Source: Xylocopa sonorina
Taxonomy: Eukaryota; Arthropoda; Insecta; Hymenoptera; Apidae
Assembly (NCBI RefSeq): GCF_050948175.1
Contig: NW_027490252.1
Coordinates: forward strand, 558,001 to 622,000
Direction: 5' to 3'
DNA: 64,000 bases
The first letter of the stretch is position 1. Each line of letters starts with the position of its first letter. Below, one piece after another: positions 11,031 to 23,729 of the stretch. The notes under the pieces were generated by a model that was not told the DNA's origin, did not search any database, and saw only the letters and a program-made list of their open reading frames with translations. Both the position numbers and the translations under genes were made by a program.

Positions 11031-13380
11031 GAAGTGCCGCATTTACATTCTTTTGATGTGAATACGAGATATACATGACACTTCGCAATGAATATTATAT
11101 CTTATCATGAAACATAGCAGTGAGATGCGACATCTCGTTTTAAGAAGCATTATTACTCTATTGCTACGATACGTAGACATCTGCAAACAATATTTCCTAG
11201 CAAGGAAGTGTCGCATTTACATTCTTGTAAAGTGAAATCGGGGTATACATGACACTTCGCAATGAATATTATACCTTATCATGAAACATAGAAGTGTGAT
11301 GCGATATGGCATTTTAAGAAGCATTAGAACCCTATTGCTACGATACGTAGACATCTGCAAACCCTACCTCCTAGCATGGAAGTGTCGCATTTACATCCTT
11401 TTGAAGTGAATACGAGGTATACATGACACTTCGCAATGAATATTATATCTTACCATGAAACATAAAAGTGAGATGCGATATCGCGTTCTAAGAAGCATTA
11501 GAACTCTATTGCTACGATACGTAGACATCTGCAAACGCTATTTCCTAGCATGGAAGTGTCGCATTTACATTCATTTGAAGTGAATACGAGGTATACATGA
11601 CACTCAACAATGAATATTATATCTTATCACGGAACATAGAAATGAAATGAGGCATCTCGTTTTAAGAAGCATTAGAACTCTATTGCTATGATACGTAGAC
11701 ATGTGCAAATGCTATTTCCTAGCATGGAAGTGTCGCATTTACATTCGTTTGAAGTGAATACGAGATATACATGACACTTCGCAATGAATATTATACCTTA
11801 TCATGAAACATAGAACAGTGATGCGATATCGCGTTTTAGGAAGCATTGGAACTCTATTGCTACGATACGTAGACATCTCCAAACGCTATTTCCTAGCATG
11901 GAAGTGTCGCATTTACATTCATTTGAAGTGAATACGAGGTATACATGACACTTCGTAATGAATATTATACCTTATCATGAAACATAGAAGTGTGTTGCGA
12001 TATCGCGTTTTAGGAAGCATTTGAACTCTATTGCTGCGATACGTAGACATCTGCAAACGCTATTTCCTAGCATGGAAGTGTCGCATTTACATTCGTTTGA
12101 AGTGAATACGAGATATACATGACACTTCGCAATGAATATTATATCTTATCATGAAACATAGGAATGAGGTGCTATATCGCGTTCGAGAAGCACTAGAACT
12201 CTATTGCTACGATACGTAGACATCTGCAAACGCTATTTCCTAGCATGGAAGTGTCGCATTCACATTCTTTTGAAGTGAATACGAGGTATACATGACACGT
12301 CGCAATGAATATTATATCTTATCATGAAACATAAAAGTGAGATGCGATATCGCGTTCTAAGAAGCATTAGAACTCTATTGCTGCGATACGTAGACATCTG
12401 CAAACGCTATTTCCTAGCATGGAAGTGTCGCATTTACATTCGTTTGAAGTGAATACGAGATATACATGACACTTCGCAATGAATATTATATCTTATCATG
12501 AAACATAGGAATGAGGTGCTATATCGCGTTTTGAGAAGCACTAGAACTCTATTGCTACGATACGTAGACATCTGCAAACGCTATTTCCTAGCATGGAAGT
12601 GTCGCATTTACATTCATTTGATGTGAATACGAGGTATACATGACACGTCGCAATGAATATTATATCTTATCATGAAACATAAAAGTGAGATGCGATATCG
12701 CGTTCTAAGGAGCATTAGAACTCTATTGCTACGATACGTAGACATCTGCAAACGCTATTTCCTAGCATGGAAGTGTCGCATTTACATTCATTTGATGCGA
12801 ATACGAGATATACATGACACTTCGCAATGAATATTTTATCTTATCATGAAACATAGGAATGAGGTGCTGTATCGCGTTTTGAGAAGCACTAGAACTCTAT
12901 TGCTACGATACGTACACATCTGCAAACGCTATTTCCTAGCATGGAAGTGTCGCATTTACATTCTTTTGAAGTGAATACGAGGTATACATGACACTTCGCT
13001 ATGAATATTATACCTTATCATGAAACATAGGAGGGAGATGCGATATCGCGTTTTAGGAAGCATTGGAACTCTATTGCTGCGATACGTAGTCATCTGGAAA
13101 CGCTATTTCCTAGCATGGAAGTGTCGCATTTACATTCATTTGATGCGAATACGAGATATACATGACACTTCGCAATGAATATTATATCTGATCATGAATC
13201 ATAGATATGAGATGCGACATCTCGTTTTAAGAAGCATTAGAACTCTATTGCTACGATACGTAGACATCTGCAAACGCTATTTCCTAGCATGGAAGTGTCG
13301 CGTTTACATTCATTTGAAGTGAATACGAGGTATACATGACACTTCGCTATGAATATTATACCTTATCATGAAACATAGCA
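11031..13380 (+). repeat. Mixed monomers with a local dimer, 347/348-bp period
   Basis: Around 12030-12720 two monomer types alternate: one with TTCGTTTGAAGTGAATACGAG plus GGAATGAGGTGC, and one with CATGACACGTCGC plus CATAAAAGTGAG. The lag across 12091/12438 is 347 bp because the monomer 12043-12215 lost one base (GCGTTCGAGAAGC near 12183). The rest is unordered. No gene is present. Confidence 0.83.
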
Positions 13381-14097
13381 GTGAGATGCCATATCGCGTT
13401 TTAAGAAGCGTTAGAACTCTATTGCTACGATACAGAGACCTCTGCAAACGCTACTTCCTAGAAAGGAAGTGTCGCATTTACATTCTTTAGAAGTGAAGTG
13501 GAGGTGTACGTGACACTTCGCAATGAATGTTATACCTTATCATGAAACATAGAAGTGAGATGCGAAATCGCGTTTTAAGCAGTATTAGAACTCTATTGCT
13601 ACGATACGTAGACATCTGCAAACGCTATTTCCTAGCAAGCAAGTGTCGCATTTACATTCTTCTGAAGTAAATACGAGGCATATATGACACTTCGCAATGA
13701 ATATTATTACTTATCATGAAACATAGAAATGAGATGCGATATCGTGTTTTAAGAAGCTTTAGAACTCTATTGCTTCGATACGTAGACATTTGTAAACGTT
13801 ATTACCTAGCAAGGAAGTGTCGCATTTACATTCTTTAGCTGTGTATGCGAGGAATACATGACACTTCGCAATGAATATTATATCTTGACATGAAACATTG
13901 AAATGAGATCCGATATCCCGCTTTAAGAAGCATTAGAACTATTGGTACGATACGTAGAACTTTGCAAACGCTATTTCCTAGCAAGCAATAGTCGCATTTA
14001 CTTCCTTTTGAAGTGAATACGAGGTGTACATGATACTTCGCAATGAATATTATATCTTATCACGAAACATGGAAATGAGATGCGATATGGCGTTTTG
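13381..14097 (+). repeat. Older, diverged satellite monomers
   Basis: Monomers from here on carry many private substitutions, such as TACAGAGACCTCTGC near 13431 and GGTGTACGTGACAC near 13502. The block 13737-14097 recurs at 25395-25755, 67 monomers downstream. It contains a 2-bp deletion near 13938 (AGAACTATTGGTACG) that the distant copy also carries. Confidence 0.85.
13782..13953 (+). repeat. 172-bp monomer with a 2-bp deletion
   Basis: The anchors lie at 13782 and 13954. AGAACTATTGGTACG replaces AGAACTCTATTGCTACG, so two bases are missing. The same deletion and the flanking ATTCTTTAGCTGTGTATGCG marker are found again in the monomer 25440-25611. Confidence 0.9.
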
Positions 14098-14925
14098 AGA
14101 AGCATAAGAACTCTATTACTACGATACGTAGACATCTGAATACGCCATTTCCTAGCAAGGAAGTGTCGCATTTACATTCGTTTGGAGGGAATACGAGGTA
14201 TACATGACACTTCGCAATGAATATTATATCTTATCATGTAACATAGAAGAGTGATTCGATATCGCGTTTTAAGAAGCATTAGAACTCTGTTGCCTCGACG
14301 CGTAGACAACTGCAGACGCTATTTCCTAGCATGGAAGTGTCGCATTTACATTCTTTTGAAGTGATTACGAGGTATACCTGACACTTCGCGATGAATATTA
14401 TATCTTATCACGAAACATATAAATGAGATGCGATATCGCGATTTAAGTAGCATTAGAACTCTATTGCTACGATACGTAGACATCTGAATACGCCATTTCC
14501 TAGCAAGGAAGTGTCGCATTTACATTCGTTTGGGGGGAATACGAGGTATACATGACACTTCGCAATGAATATTATATCTTATCATGTAACATAGAAGAGT
14601 GATTCGATATCGCGTTTTAAGAAGCATTAGAACTCTGTTGCCTCGACGCGTAGACAACTGCAGACGCTATTTCCTAGCATGGAAGTGTCGCATTTACATT
14701 CTTTTGAAGTGATTACGAGGTATACCTGACACTTCGCGATGAATATTATATCTTATCACGAAACATATAAATGAGATGCGATATCGCGATTTAAGTTGCA
14801 TTAGAACTCTATTGCTACGATACGTAGACATCTGAATACGCCATTTCCTAGCAAGGAAGTGTCGCATTTACATTCGTTTGGAGGGAATACGAGGTATACA
14901 TGACACTTCGCAATGAATATTATAT
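14090..14925 (+). repeat. Dimeric sub-array, 348-bp period
   Basis: Two monomer types alternate. Type one has ACATCTGAATACGCCATTTC and GTTTGGAGGGAATAC. Type two has CCTCGACGCGTAGACAACTG, CTGCAGACGC and GTGATTACGAGGTATACC. Type one occurs at anchors 14128, 14476 and 14824, exactly 348 bp apart. The whole block has a second copy at 17570-18405, exactly 3480 bp (20 monomers) away. Confidence 0.92.
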
Positions 14926-17569
14926 CGTATCATGTAACATAAAAGTGAGATGCGATATCGCGTCTTAAGAAGAATTAGAACCATATTCCCTCGATGCGGA
15001 GATATCTGCAAACGCTATTTCCTAGCAACCAATAGTCGCATTTACATTCTTTTGAAGCGAATTCGAGGTTTACATAACACTTCGGAATAAATATTATAAC
15101 TTATCACGAAACATAGAAATGAGATGCGATATCGCGATCAAAGAAGCATTAGAACTCGATTGCTACGATACGTAGGCATCTGCAAACGCTATGCCTTAGC
15201 AAGGAATAGTCGCATTTACATTCTTTTGATGTGAATACGAGGAATACATGACACTTCGCAATGAATATTATGTCTTATAATGAAACATAAAATTGAGATT
15301 CGATATCGCGTTTTAAGAAGCATTAGAACTCTATTGCCACGACGCGTAGACATCTACAGACGCTATTTCCAAGCAAGGAAGTGTCGCATTTACATTCTTT
15401 TGGAAGGAATACGAGGTATACATGACACTTCGCAATGAATATTATATCTTATCATGAAACATAGAAATGAGATGTAATATGGCGATTTAAGAAGCATTAG
15501 AACACTATTTCCTCCATACGTAGACATCTGCAAACGCTACTTCCAAGCAGGGAAGTGTCGCACTTACATTCTTTTGAAGTGAATACGAGGTATACATAAC
15601 ACTCCACAATGAATATCGTATCTTATCATGAAACATAGAAATGAGATGTAATATGGCGAATTAAGAAGCATTAGAACTCTATTGCGTCGATACGTAGACA
15701 TCTGCAAACGCAATTTCAAAGCAAGGAAGTGTCGCATTTACATTCTTTTGAAGTGAATACGAGGAACACATAACACTCCACAATGAATATTATATATTAT
15801 CATGAAACATAGTAATGAGTAGCGATATCGCGTTTTGAAAAGCATCAGAACTCTAATGCTACGATACGTAGACATCTGCAATCGCTACTTCCTAGCAAGG
15901 AAGTGTCGCGATTGCATGCTTTTGAAGAGAATACGAGGTATACATTACACTCCACAATGAATATTATATCTTATCATGAAACATATAAATGAGATGGAAT
16001 ATGGCGATTTAGGAAGCATTAGAAACCTAATGCTTCAATACGTAGACATCTGAAAATGCTATTTCCTGGCAAGGAAGTGTCGCATTTACATTCTTTTGAA
16101 GTGAATACAAGGTATACATAACACTTCACAAAGAATTTTGTATATTATCATAAAACATAGTAATGAGAAGTGATAGCGCGTTTTGAGAAGCATTAGAATT
16201 CTAACACTACGATACGTAGACATCTACAAACGCTATTTCCTGGCAATGAAGTGTCGCGTTTACATTCATTTGAAGTGTGTGCGAGGTATACATGACACTA
16301 CGCAAGGAATATTATATACTATCATGAAACGTAGAAATGAGAAACGATGTCGCGTTTTGAGAAGCATTAGGGCACTAATGCAACGATACGTGGACATCTG
16401 CAAACGCTATTTCCAAGGAAGGAAGTGTCGCATTTACATTCTTTTGAAGTGAGTACGAGGTATACATAACACTTCACAAAGATTTTTATATATTATCATG
16501 AAACATAGAAATGAGAAGCGATATCGTGTTTTGAGAAGCATTAGAACTCTAGTTCCACTATACGTAGACATCTGCAATCGCTATTTTCTAGCAAGGAAGT
16601 GTCGTATTTACATTCATTTGAAGTGTATGCGAGGTATACCTAACACTACGCAATGAATATTATATACTATCATGAAACATAGAAATGAGAAACGCTGTCG
16701 CGTTTTGAGAAGCATTAGAGCACTAATGCTACGATACGTGCACATCTGCAAACGCTATTTCCTAGCAAGGAAGTGTCGCATTTACATTCATCTGAAGTGA
16801 ATACGAGGTATAAGTGTCACTTCGCAATGAATACTAGATCTTATCATGAAACATAGAATTGAGATGCGATGTCGTGTTTTAAGAAGCTTTAGGACTCTAT
16901 TGCTTCGATACGTAGACATTTGCAAACGCTATTACCTATCAAGGAAGTGTCGCATTTACATTCTTTAGATGTGAATACGAGGATTACATGACACTTCGCA
17001 ATGAATATTATATCTTGTTATGAAACATAGAAATGGGATGCGGTATCCCGTTTTAAGAAGTAATAGAAATCTTCTGCTTCGGTACCGAGACATCTGCAAA
17101 CGCTATTTCCTAGCAGGGAAGTGTCGCATTTACATTCTTTTGAAGTGTATACGAGGTATACATAACACTTCGGAATGAATATTATATCTTATCACGAAAC
17201 ATAGAAATGAGGTGCTATATCGCGTTTTGAGAAGCATTAGAACTCTATTGCTACGATACGAAGACATCTGCAAACGCTATTTCCTAGCATGGAAGTGTCG
17301 CATTTACATTCATTTGAAGTGTAAGCGAGGAATACATGACACTTCGCAATGAATATTATATCTTATCACGAAACATAGAAATGAGATGCGATATCGCGAA
17401 TTAAGTAGCATTAGAACTCTATTGCTACGATACGTAGACATCTAAATACGCTATCTCCTAGCAAGGAAGTGTCGCATTTACATTCGTTTGGAGTGAATAC
17501 TGGGTATACATGACACTTCGCAATGAATATTATATCTTATCATGAAGCATAGAAATGAGATGCGATATC
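14926..17569 (+). repeat. Most diverged satellite stretch
   Basis: Monomers still keep the 174-bp spacing but differ most from the consensus, especially at about 15400-17000. Examples are GAGATGTAATATGGCG near 15470, GAGGAACACATAAC near 15760, GAGTAGCGATATCGCG near 15817, CGCGATTGCATGC near 15907 and GAAACGATGTCGCG near 16338. No higher-order period is visible. Such a zone is usually a part of a satellite that has escaped recent homogenisation. No gene is present: the 89-codon open frame at 16183-16452 is a translated satellite dimer. Confidence 0.85.
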
Positions 17570-18405
17570 GCGTTTTGAGAAGCATAAGAACTCTATTACT
17601 ACGATACGTAGACATCTGAATACGCCATTTCCTAGCAAGGAAGTGTCGCATTTACATTCGTTTGGAGGGAATACGAGGTATACATGACACTTCGCAATGA
17701 ATATTATATCTTATCATGTAACATAGAAGAGTGATTCGATATCGCGTTTTAAGAAGCATTAGAACTCTGTAGCCTCGACGCGTAGACAACTGCAGACGCT
17801 ATTTCCTAGCATGGAAGTGTCGCATTTACATTCTTTTGAAGTGATTACGAGGTATACCTGACACTTCGCGATGAATATTATATCTTATCACGAAACATAT
17901 AAATGAGATGCGATATCGCGATTTAAGTAGCATTAGAACTCTATTGCTACGATACGTAGACATCTGAATACGCCATTTCCTAGCAAGGAAGTGTCGCATT
18001 TACATTCGTTTGGAGGGAATACGAGGTATACATGACACTTCGCATTGAATATTATATCTTATCATGTAACATAGAAGAGTGATTCGATATCGCGTTTTAA
18101 GAAGCATTAGAACTCTGTTGCCTCGACGCGTAGACAACTGCAGACGCTATTTCCTAGCATGGAAGTGTCGCATTTACATTCTTTTGAAGTGATTACGAGG
18201 TATACCTGACACTTCGCGATGAATATTATATCTTATCACGAAACATATAAATGAGATGCGATATCGCGATTTAAGTAGCATTAGAACTCTATTGCTACGA
18301 TACGTAGACATCTGAATACGCCATTTCCTAGCAAGGAAGTGTCGCATTTACATTCGTTTGGAGGGAATACGAGGTATACATGACACTTCGCAATGAATAT
18401 TATAT
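17570..18405 (+). repeat. Second copy of the 348-bp dimeric sub-array
   Basis: This is a near-identical copy of 14090-14925 at a lag of exactly 3480 bp. By-eye differences include CTGTAGCCTCG against CTGTTGCCTCG near 17769, GGAGGGAA against GGGGGGAA near 18011, CGCATTGAAT against CGCAATGAAT near 18042, and AAGTAGC against AAGTTGC near 18277. Only six net length-neutral steps of 174 bp are needed to align the blocks. Confidence 0.9.
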
Positions 18406-19325
18406 CTTATCATGAAGCATAGAAATGAGATGCGATATCTCGTCTTGAGAAGCATTAGAACTCCATTGCTCCGATACGCAGTCATCTGCAAACGCTATTT
18501 CCTAGCATGGAAGTGTCGCATTTACATTCTTTTGATGTGAATACGAGGTATATATGACACTTCGCAATGAACATTATATCGTATCATGTAACATAAAAGT
18601 GAGATGCGATATCGCGTCTTAAGAAGAATTAGAACCCTATTTCCTCGATGCGGAGATATCTGCAAACGCTATTTCCTAGCAACCAATAGTCGCATTTACA
18701 TTCTTTTGAAGCGAATTCGAGGTTTACATAACACTTCGGAATGAATATTATAACTTATCACGAAACATAGAAATGAGATGCGATATCGCGATCTAAGAAG
18801 CATTAGAACTCGATTGCTACGATACGTAGGCATCTGCAAACGCTATGCCCTAGCAAGGAATAGTCGCATTTACATTCTTTTGATGTGAATACGAGGTGTA
18901 CATGACAATCCGCAATGAATATTATATCTTATCAGGATACTTAGAAATGAGATGCGATATCGCGTTTTGAGAAGCATTAGAACACTATTGCTACGATACG
19001 TAGACATCTGCAATCGCTATTTCCTAGCAACCAATAGTCGCATTTACATTCTTTTGAAGTGAATTCGAGGTTTACATGACACTTCGGAATGAATATTATA
19101 ACTTATCACGAAACATAGAAATGAGATGCGATATCGCGATCTAAGAAGCATTAGCACTCTATTGCTACGATACGTAGGCATCTGCAAACGCTATGCCTTA
19201 GCAAGGAATAGTCGCATTTACATTCTTTTGATGTGAATACGAGGAATACATGACACTTCGCAATGAATATTATGTCTTATAATGAAACATAAAATTGAGA
19301 TTCGATATCGCGTTTTAAGAAGCAT
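18406..19325 (+). repeat. Subfamily with GGCATCTGC and CTATGCCCTAGC
   Basis: Monomers alternate between a type with GCGATCTAAGAAGC, GTAGGCATCTGC and CTATGCCCTAGCAAGGAATAG and a type with CTAGCAACCAATAGTCGC plus GAATTCGAGGTTTACATGAC. The 19183 monomer matches the one at 15181 at a lag of 4002 bp (23 x 174). The same pair of types recurs at about 28.85-29.35 kb and 55.8-58.2 kb. Confidence 0.85.
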
Positions 19326-19899
19326 TAGAACTCTAGTGCTACGATACGTAGACATCTGCAAACGCTATTTCCTAGCATGGAAGTGTCGCATCTACATTCT
19401 TTTGAAGTGAATACGAGGTATACATGACACTTCGCAGTGAATATTATACCTTATCATGAAACATAGAAGGGAGATGCGATATAGCGTTTTAGGAAGCATT
19501 GGAACTCTACTGCTACGATACGTAGACATCTGCAAACGCTATTTCCTAGCGTGGAAGTGTCTTATTTACGTTCTTTTGAAGTGAATACGAGGTATACATG
19601 ACACTCCGCAATGAATATTATATCTTCTCATGAAACATAGCAGTGAGATGCGATATCGCGTTTTAAGAAGCATTAGAACTATATTGCTACGATACGTAGA
19701 CATCTGCAAACGCTATTTCCTAGCATGGAAGTGTCGCATTTACATTCGTTTGAAGTGAATACGAGATATACATGACACTTCGCAATGAATATTATACCTT
19801 ATCATGAAACGTAGAAGTGAGATGCGATATCGCGTTTTAAGGAGCATTAGAACTCTATTGCTACGATACGTAGACATCTGCAAGCGCTATTTCCTAGCA
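19326..19899 (+). repeat. Block duplicated 22 monomers downstream (copy 1)
   Basis: This matches 23156-23729 at an offset of 3830 bp. That is 22 x 174 plus 2, the 2 being the sum of a 1-bp loss near 19927 and a 3-bp gain near 22239. Markers are CTCTAGTGCTACG, CGCATCTACATTC, CGCAGTGAATATTATACC, GATATAGCGTTTTAGG and ATCTGCAAGCGC. The match stops abruptly at CCTAGCA, where AGCAATAG faces TGGAAGTG. Confidence 0.9.
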
Positions 19900-20944
19900 A
19901 GCAATAGTCGCATTTACATTCTTTTGAGTGAATTCGAGGTTTACGTGACACTTCGGAATGAATATTATAACTTATCACGAAACATAGAAATGAGATGCGA
20001 TATCGCGATTTAAGTAGCATTAGAACTCTATTGCTACGATACGTAGACATCTGAATACGCTATTTCCTAGCAAGGAAATGTCGCATTTAACTTCGTTTGG
20101 AGTGAATACGAGGTATACATGACGCATCGCAATCAATATTATTTCTTATCACGAAACATATAAATGAGATGCGATATCGCGATTTAAGTAGCATTAGAAC
20201 TCTATTGCTACGATACGTAGACTTCTGCAAACACTATTTCCTAGCAAGGTTGTGTCGCATTTACATTTGTTTGGAGTGACTACGAGGTATACATAACACT
20301 TCGCAATGAATATTATATCTTATCAGGAAACATAGAAGTGAGATGCGATATCGCGTTTTAGGAAGCATTAGAACTCTATTGCTACGATACGTAGACATCT
20401 GCAAACGCTATTTCCTAGCATGGAAGTGTCGCATTTACATTCGTTTGAAGTGAATACGAGATATACATGACACTTCGCAATGAATATTATATCTTATCAT
20501 GAAACATAGGAATGAGGTGCTACATCGCGTTTTGAGAAGCATTAGAACTCTATTGCTACGATACGTATACATCTGCAAACGCTATTTCCTAGGATGGAAG
20601 TGTCGCATTTACATTCTTTTGAAGTGAATACGAGGTATACATGACACTTCGCAATGAATATTATACCTTATCGTGAAACATAAAAGTGAGATGCGATATC
20701 GTGTTCTAAGAGGCATTAGAACTCTATTGCTACGATACGTAGACATCTGCACAGGCTATTCCCTAGCATGGAAGTGTCGCATTTACATTCGTTTGAAGTG
20801 AATACGAGATATACATGACACTTCGCAATGAATATTATATCTTATCATGAAACATAGGAATGAGGTGCTATATCGCGTTTTGAGAAGCATTAGAACTCTA
20901 CTGCTACGATACGTAGACATCTGCAAACGCTATTTCCTAGCATG
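19900..20944 (+). repeat. Junction from older to younger subfamilies
   Basis: The first monomers are of the older type (GCAATAGTCGC, GATTTAAGTAGC, ATCTGAATACGC). By about 20340 they give way to the young type (GAAGTGAGATGCGATATCGC, CATAGGAATGAGGTGC). The monomer 19870-20042 is 173 bp, with one base lost in CTTTTGAGTGAATTCG near 19927. No gene is present. Confidence 0.83.
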
Positions 20945-21917
20945 GAAGTGTCGCATTTACATTCGTTCGAAGTGAATACGAGATATACATGACACTTCGC
21001 AATGAATATTATATCTTATCATGAAACATAGAAGAGTGATGCGATATCGCGTTTTAAGAAGCATTAGAACTCTATTGCTGCGATACGTAGACATCTGCAA
21101 ACGCTACTTCCTAGCATGGAAGTGTCGCATTTACATTCTTTTGATGTGAATACGAGATATACATGACACTTCGCAATGAATATTATATCTTCTCATGAAA
21201 CATAGCAGTGAGATGCGATATCGCGTTCTAAGAAGCATTAGAACTCTAGTGCTACGATACGTAGACATCTGCAAACGCTATTTCCTAGGATGGAAGGGTC
21301 GCATTTACATTCTTTTGAAGTGAGTACGAGGTATACATAACATTCCATAATGAGTATTATATCTTCTCATGAAACATAGCAGTGAGATGCGATACCGCGT
21401 TTTAAGAAGCATTACAACTCTATTGCTACGATACGTAGACATCTGCAAACACTATTTCCTAGCATGGAAGTGTCGCATCTACATTCGTTTGAAGTGAATA
21501 CGAGATATACATGACACTTCGCAATGAATATTATATCTTATCATGAAACATAGAAGAGTGATGCGATATCGCGTTTTAAGAAGAATTAGAACTCTATTGC
21601 TGCGATACGTAGACATCTGCAAACGCTATTTCCTAGCATGGAAGTGTCGCATTTACATTCTTTTGATGTGAATACGAGATATACATGACACTTCGCAATG
21701 AATATTATATCTTCTCATGAAACATAGCAGTGAGATGCGATATCGCGTTCTAAGAAGCATTAGAACTCTAGTGCTACGATACGTAGACATCTGCAAACGC
21801 TATTTCCTAGGATGGAAGGGTCGCATTTACATTCTTTTGAAGTGAGTACGAGGTATACATAACATTCCATAATGAGTATTATATCTTCTCATGAAACATA
21901 GCAGTGAGATGCGATAT
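20945..21917 (+). repeat. Tandem trimer higher-order repeat, 522-bp period
   Basis: Positions about 20945-21395 match 21467-21917 at 522 bp. Ordered markers are GAAGAGTGATGCG, CTGCGATACG, TTTTGATGTGAATACGAG, CTTCTCATGAAACATAGCAG, CTCTAGTGCTACG and GGATGGAAGGGTCGC. Part of the unit is used again at 22051, 348 bp later. Confidence 0.88.
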
Positions 21918-23155
21918 CGCGTTCTAAGAAGCATTAGAACTCTAGTGCTACGATACGTAGACATCTGCAAACGCTATTTCCTAGCATGGAAGTGTCGCAT
22001 TTACATTCTTTTGATGTGAATACGAGATATACATGACACTTCGCAATGAATATTATATCTTCTCATGAAACATAGCAGTGAGATGCGATATCGCTTTCTA
22101 AGAAGCATTAGAACTCTATTGCTACGATACTTAGACATCTGCAAACGCTATTTCCTAGCATGGAAGTGTCGCATTTACATTCGTTTGAAGTGAATACGAG
22201 ATATACATGACACTTCGCAATGAATATTATACCTTATCATCATGAAACATAGAAGTGAGTTGCGATATCGCGTTTTAAGGAGCATTAGAACTCTATAGCT
22301 ACGATACGTAGACATCTGCAAACGCTATTTCCTAGCATGGAAGTGTCGCATTTACATTCGTTTGAAGTGAATACGAGATATACATGACACTTCGCAATGA
22401 ATATTATACCTTATCATGAAACGTAGAAGTGAGATGCGATATCGCGTTTTAAGGAGCATTAGAACTCTATTGCTACGATACGTAGACATCTGCAAACGCT
22501 ATTTCCTAGCATGGAAGTGTCGCATTTACATTCGTTTGCAGTGAATACGAGATACACATGACACTTCGCAATGAATATTATATCTTATCATGAAACATAG
22601 GAATGAGGTGCCATATCGCGTTTTGAGAAGCATTAGAACTCTATTTCTACGATACGTAGACATCTGCAAACGCTATTTCCTAGCATGGAAGTGTCGCATT
22701 TACATTCTTTTGATGTGAATACGAGATATACATAACACTTCGCAATGAATATTATATCTTCTCATGAAACATAGCAGTGAGATGCGATATCGCGTTTTAA
22801 GAAACATTAGAACTCTATTGCTACGATACGTAGACATCTGCAAACGCTATTTCCTAGCATGGAAGTGTCGCGTTTACATTCATTTGAAGTGAATACGAGG
22901 TATACATGACACTTCGCTATGAATATTATACCTTATCATGAAACATAAAAGTGAGATGCGATATCGCGTTCTAAGAAGCATTAGAACTCTATTGCTACGA
23001 TACGTAGACATCTGCAAACGCTACTTCCTAGCATGGAAGTGTCGCACCTACGTTCTTTTGAAGTGAATACGAGGTATACATGACACTTCGCAATGAATAT
23101 TATATCTTATCATGAAACATAGAAGTGAGATGCGATATCGCGTTCTAAGAAGAAT
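21918..23155 (+). repeat. Young monomers with a 3-bp insertion variant
   Basis: Consecutive monomers with TTCGTTTGAAGTG and TTTTAAGGAGC lie at about 22130-22480. The monomer 22131-22307 is 177 bp because ATC or CAT is duplicated in TTATCATCATGAAAC near 22239. The part 22370-22640 recurs at 23588-23845, seven monomers (1218 bp) later, marked by TTCGTTTGCAGTG and GATACACATGAC. Confidence 0.85.
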
Positions 23156-23729
23156 TAGAACTCTAGTGCTACGATACGTAGACATCTGCAAACGCTATTT
23201 CCTAGCATGGAAGTGTCGCATCTACATTCTTTTGAAGTGAATACGAGGTATACATGACACTTCGCAGTGAATATTATACCTTATCATGAAACATAGAAGG
23301 GAGATGCGATATAGCGTTTTAGGAAGCATTGGAACTCTACTGCTACGATACGTAGACATCTGCAAACGCTATTTCCTAGCGTGGAAGTGTCTTATTTACG
23401 TTCTTTTGAAGTGAATACGAGGTATACATGACACTCCGCAATGAATATTATATCTTCTCATGAAACATAGCAGTGAGATGCGATATCGCGTTTTAAGAAG
23501 CATTAGAACTATATTGCTACGATACGTAGACATCTGCAAACGCTATTTCCTAGCATGGAAGTGTCGCATTTACATTCGTTTGAAGTGAATACGAGATATA
23601 CATGACACTTCGCAATGAATATTATACCTTATCATGAAACGTAGAAGTGAGATGCGATATCGCGTTTTAAGGAGCATTAGAACTCTATTGCTACGATACG
23701 TAGACATCTGCAAGCGCTATTTCCTAGCA
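23156..23729 (+). repeat. Block duplicated 22 monomers upstream (copy 2)
   Basis: This is the partner of 19326-19899, with the same ordered markers. After about 23729 the sequence follows a different partner, 22500-22640, so the block end is a recombination junction between two template regions. Confidence 0.9.

Noticed and set aside
16183..16452. 89-codon plus-strand open frame
   Set aside because: Its translation repeats itself at a 58-residue period (RYVDI.KRYF, KCR.YI). It is a satellite dimer that lost its usual stop codons by divergence. It has no domain, ribosome-site or promoter context.
19804..20013. 69-codon plus-strand open frame, with an overlapping 67-codon minus frame at 19847-20050
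   Set aside because: Both are translations of satellite monomers lying across the 1-bp deletion near 19927. Overlap on opposite strands and repeat identity argue against coding.
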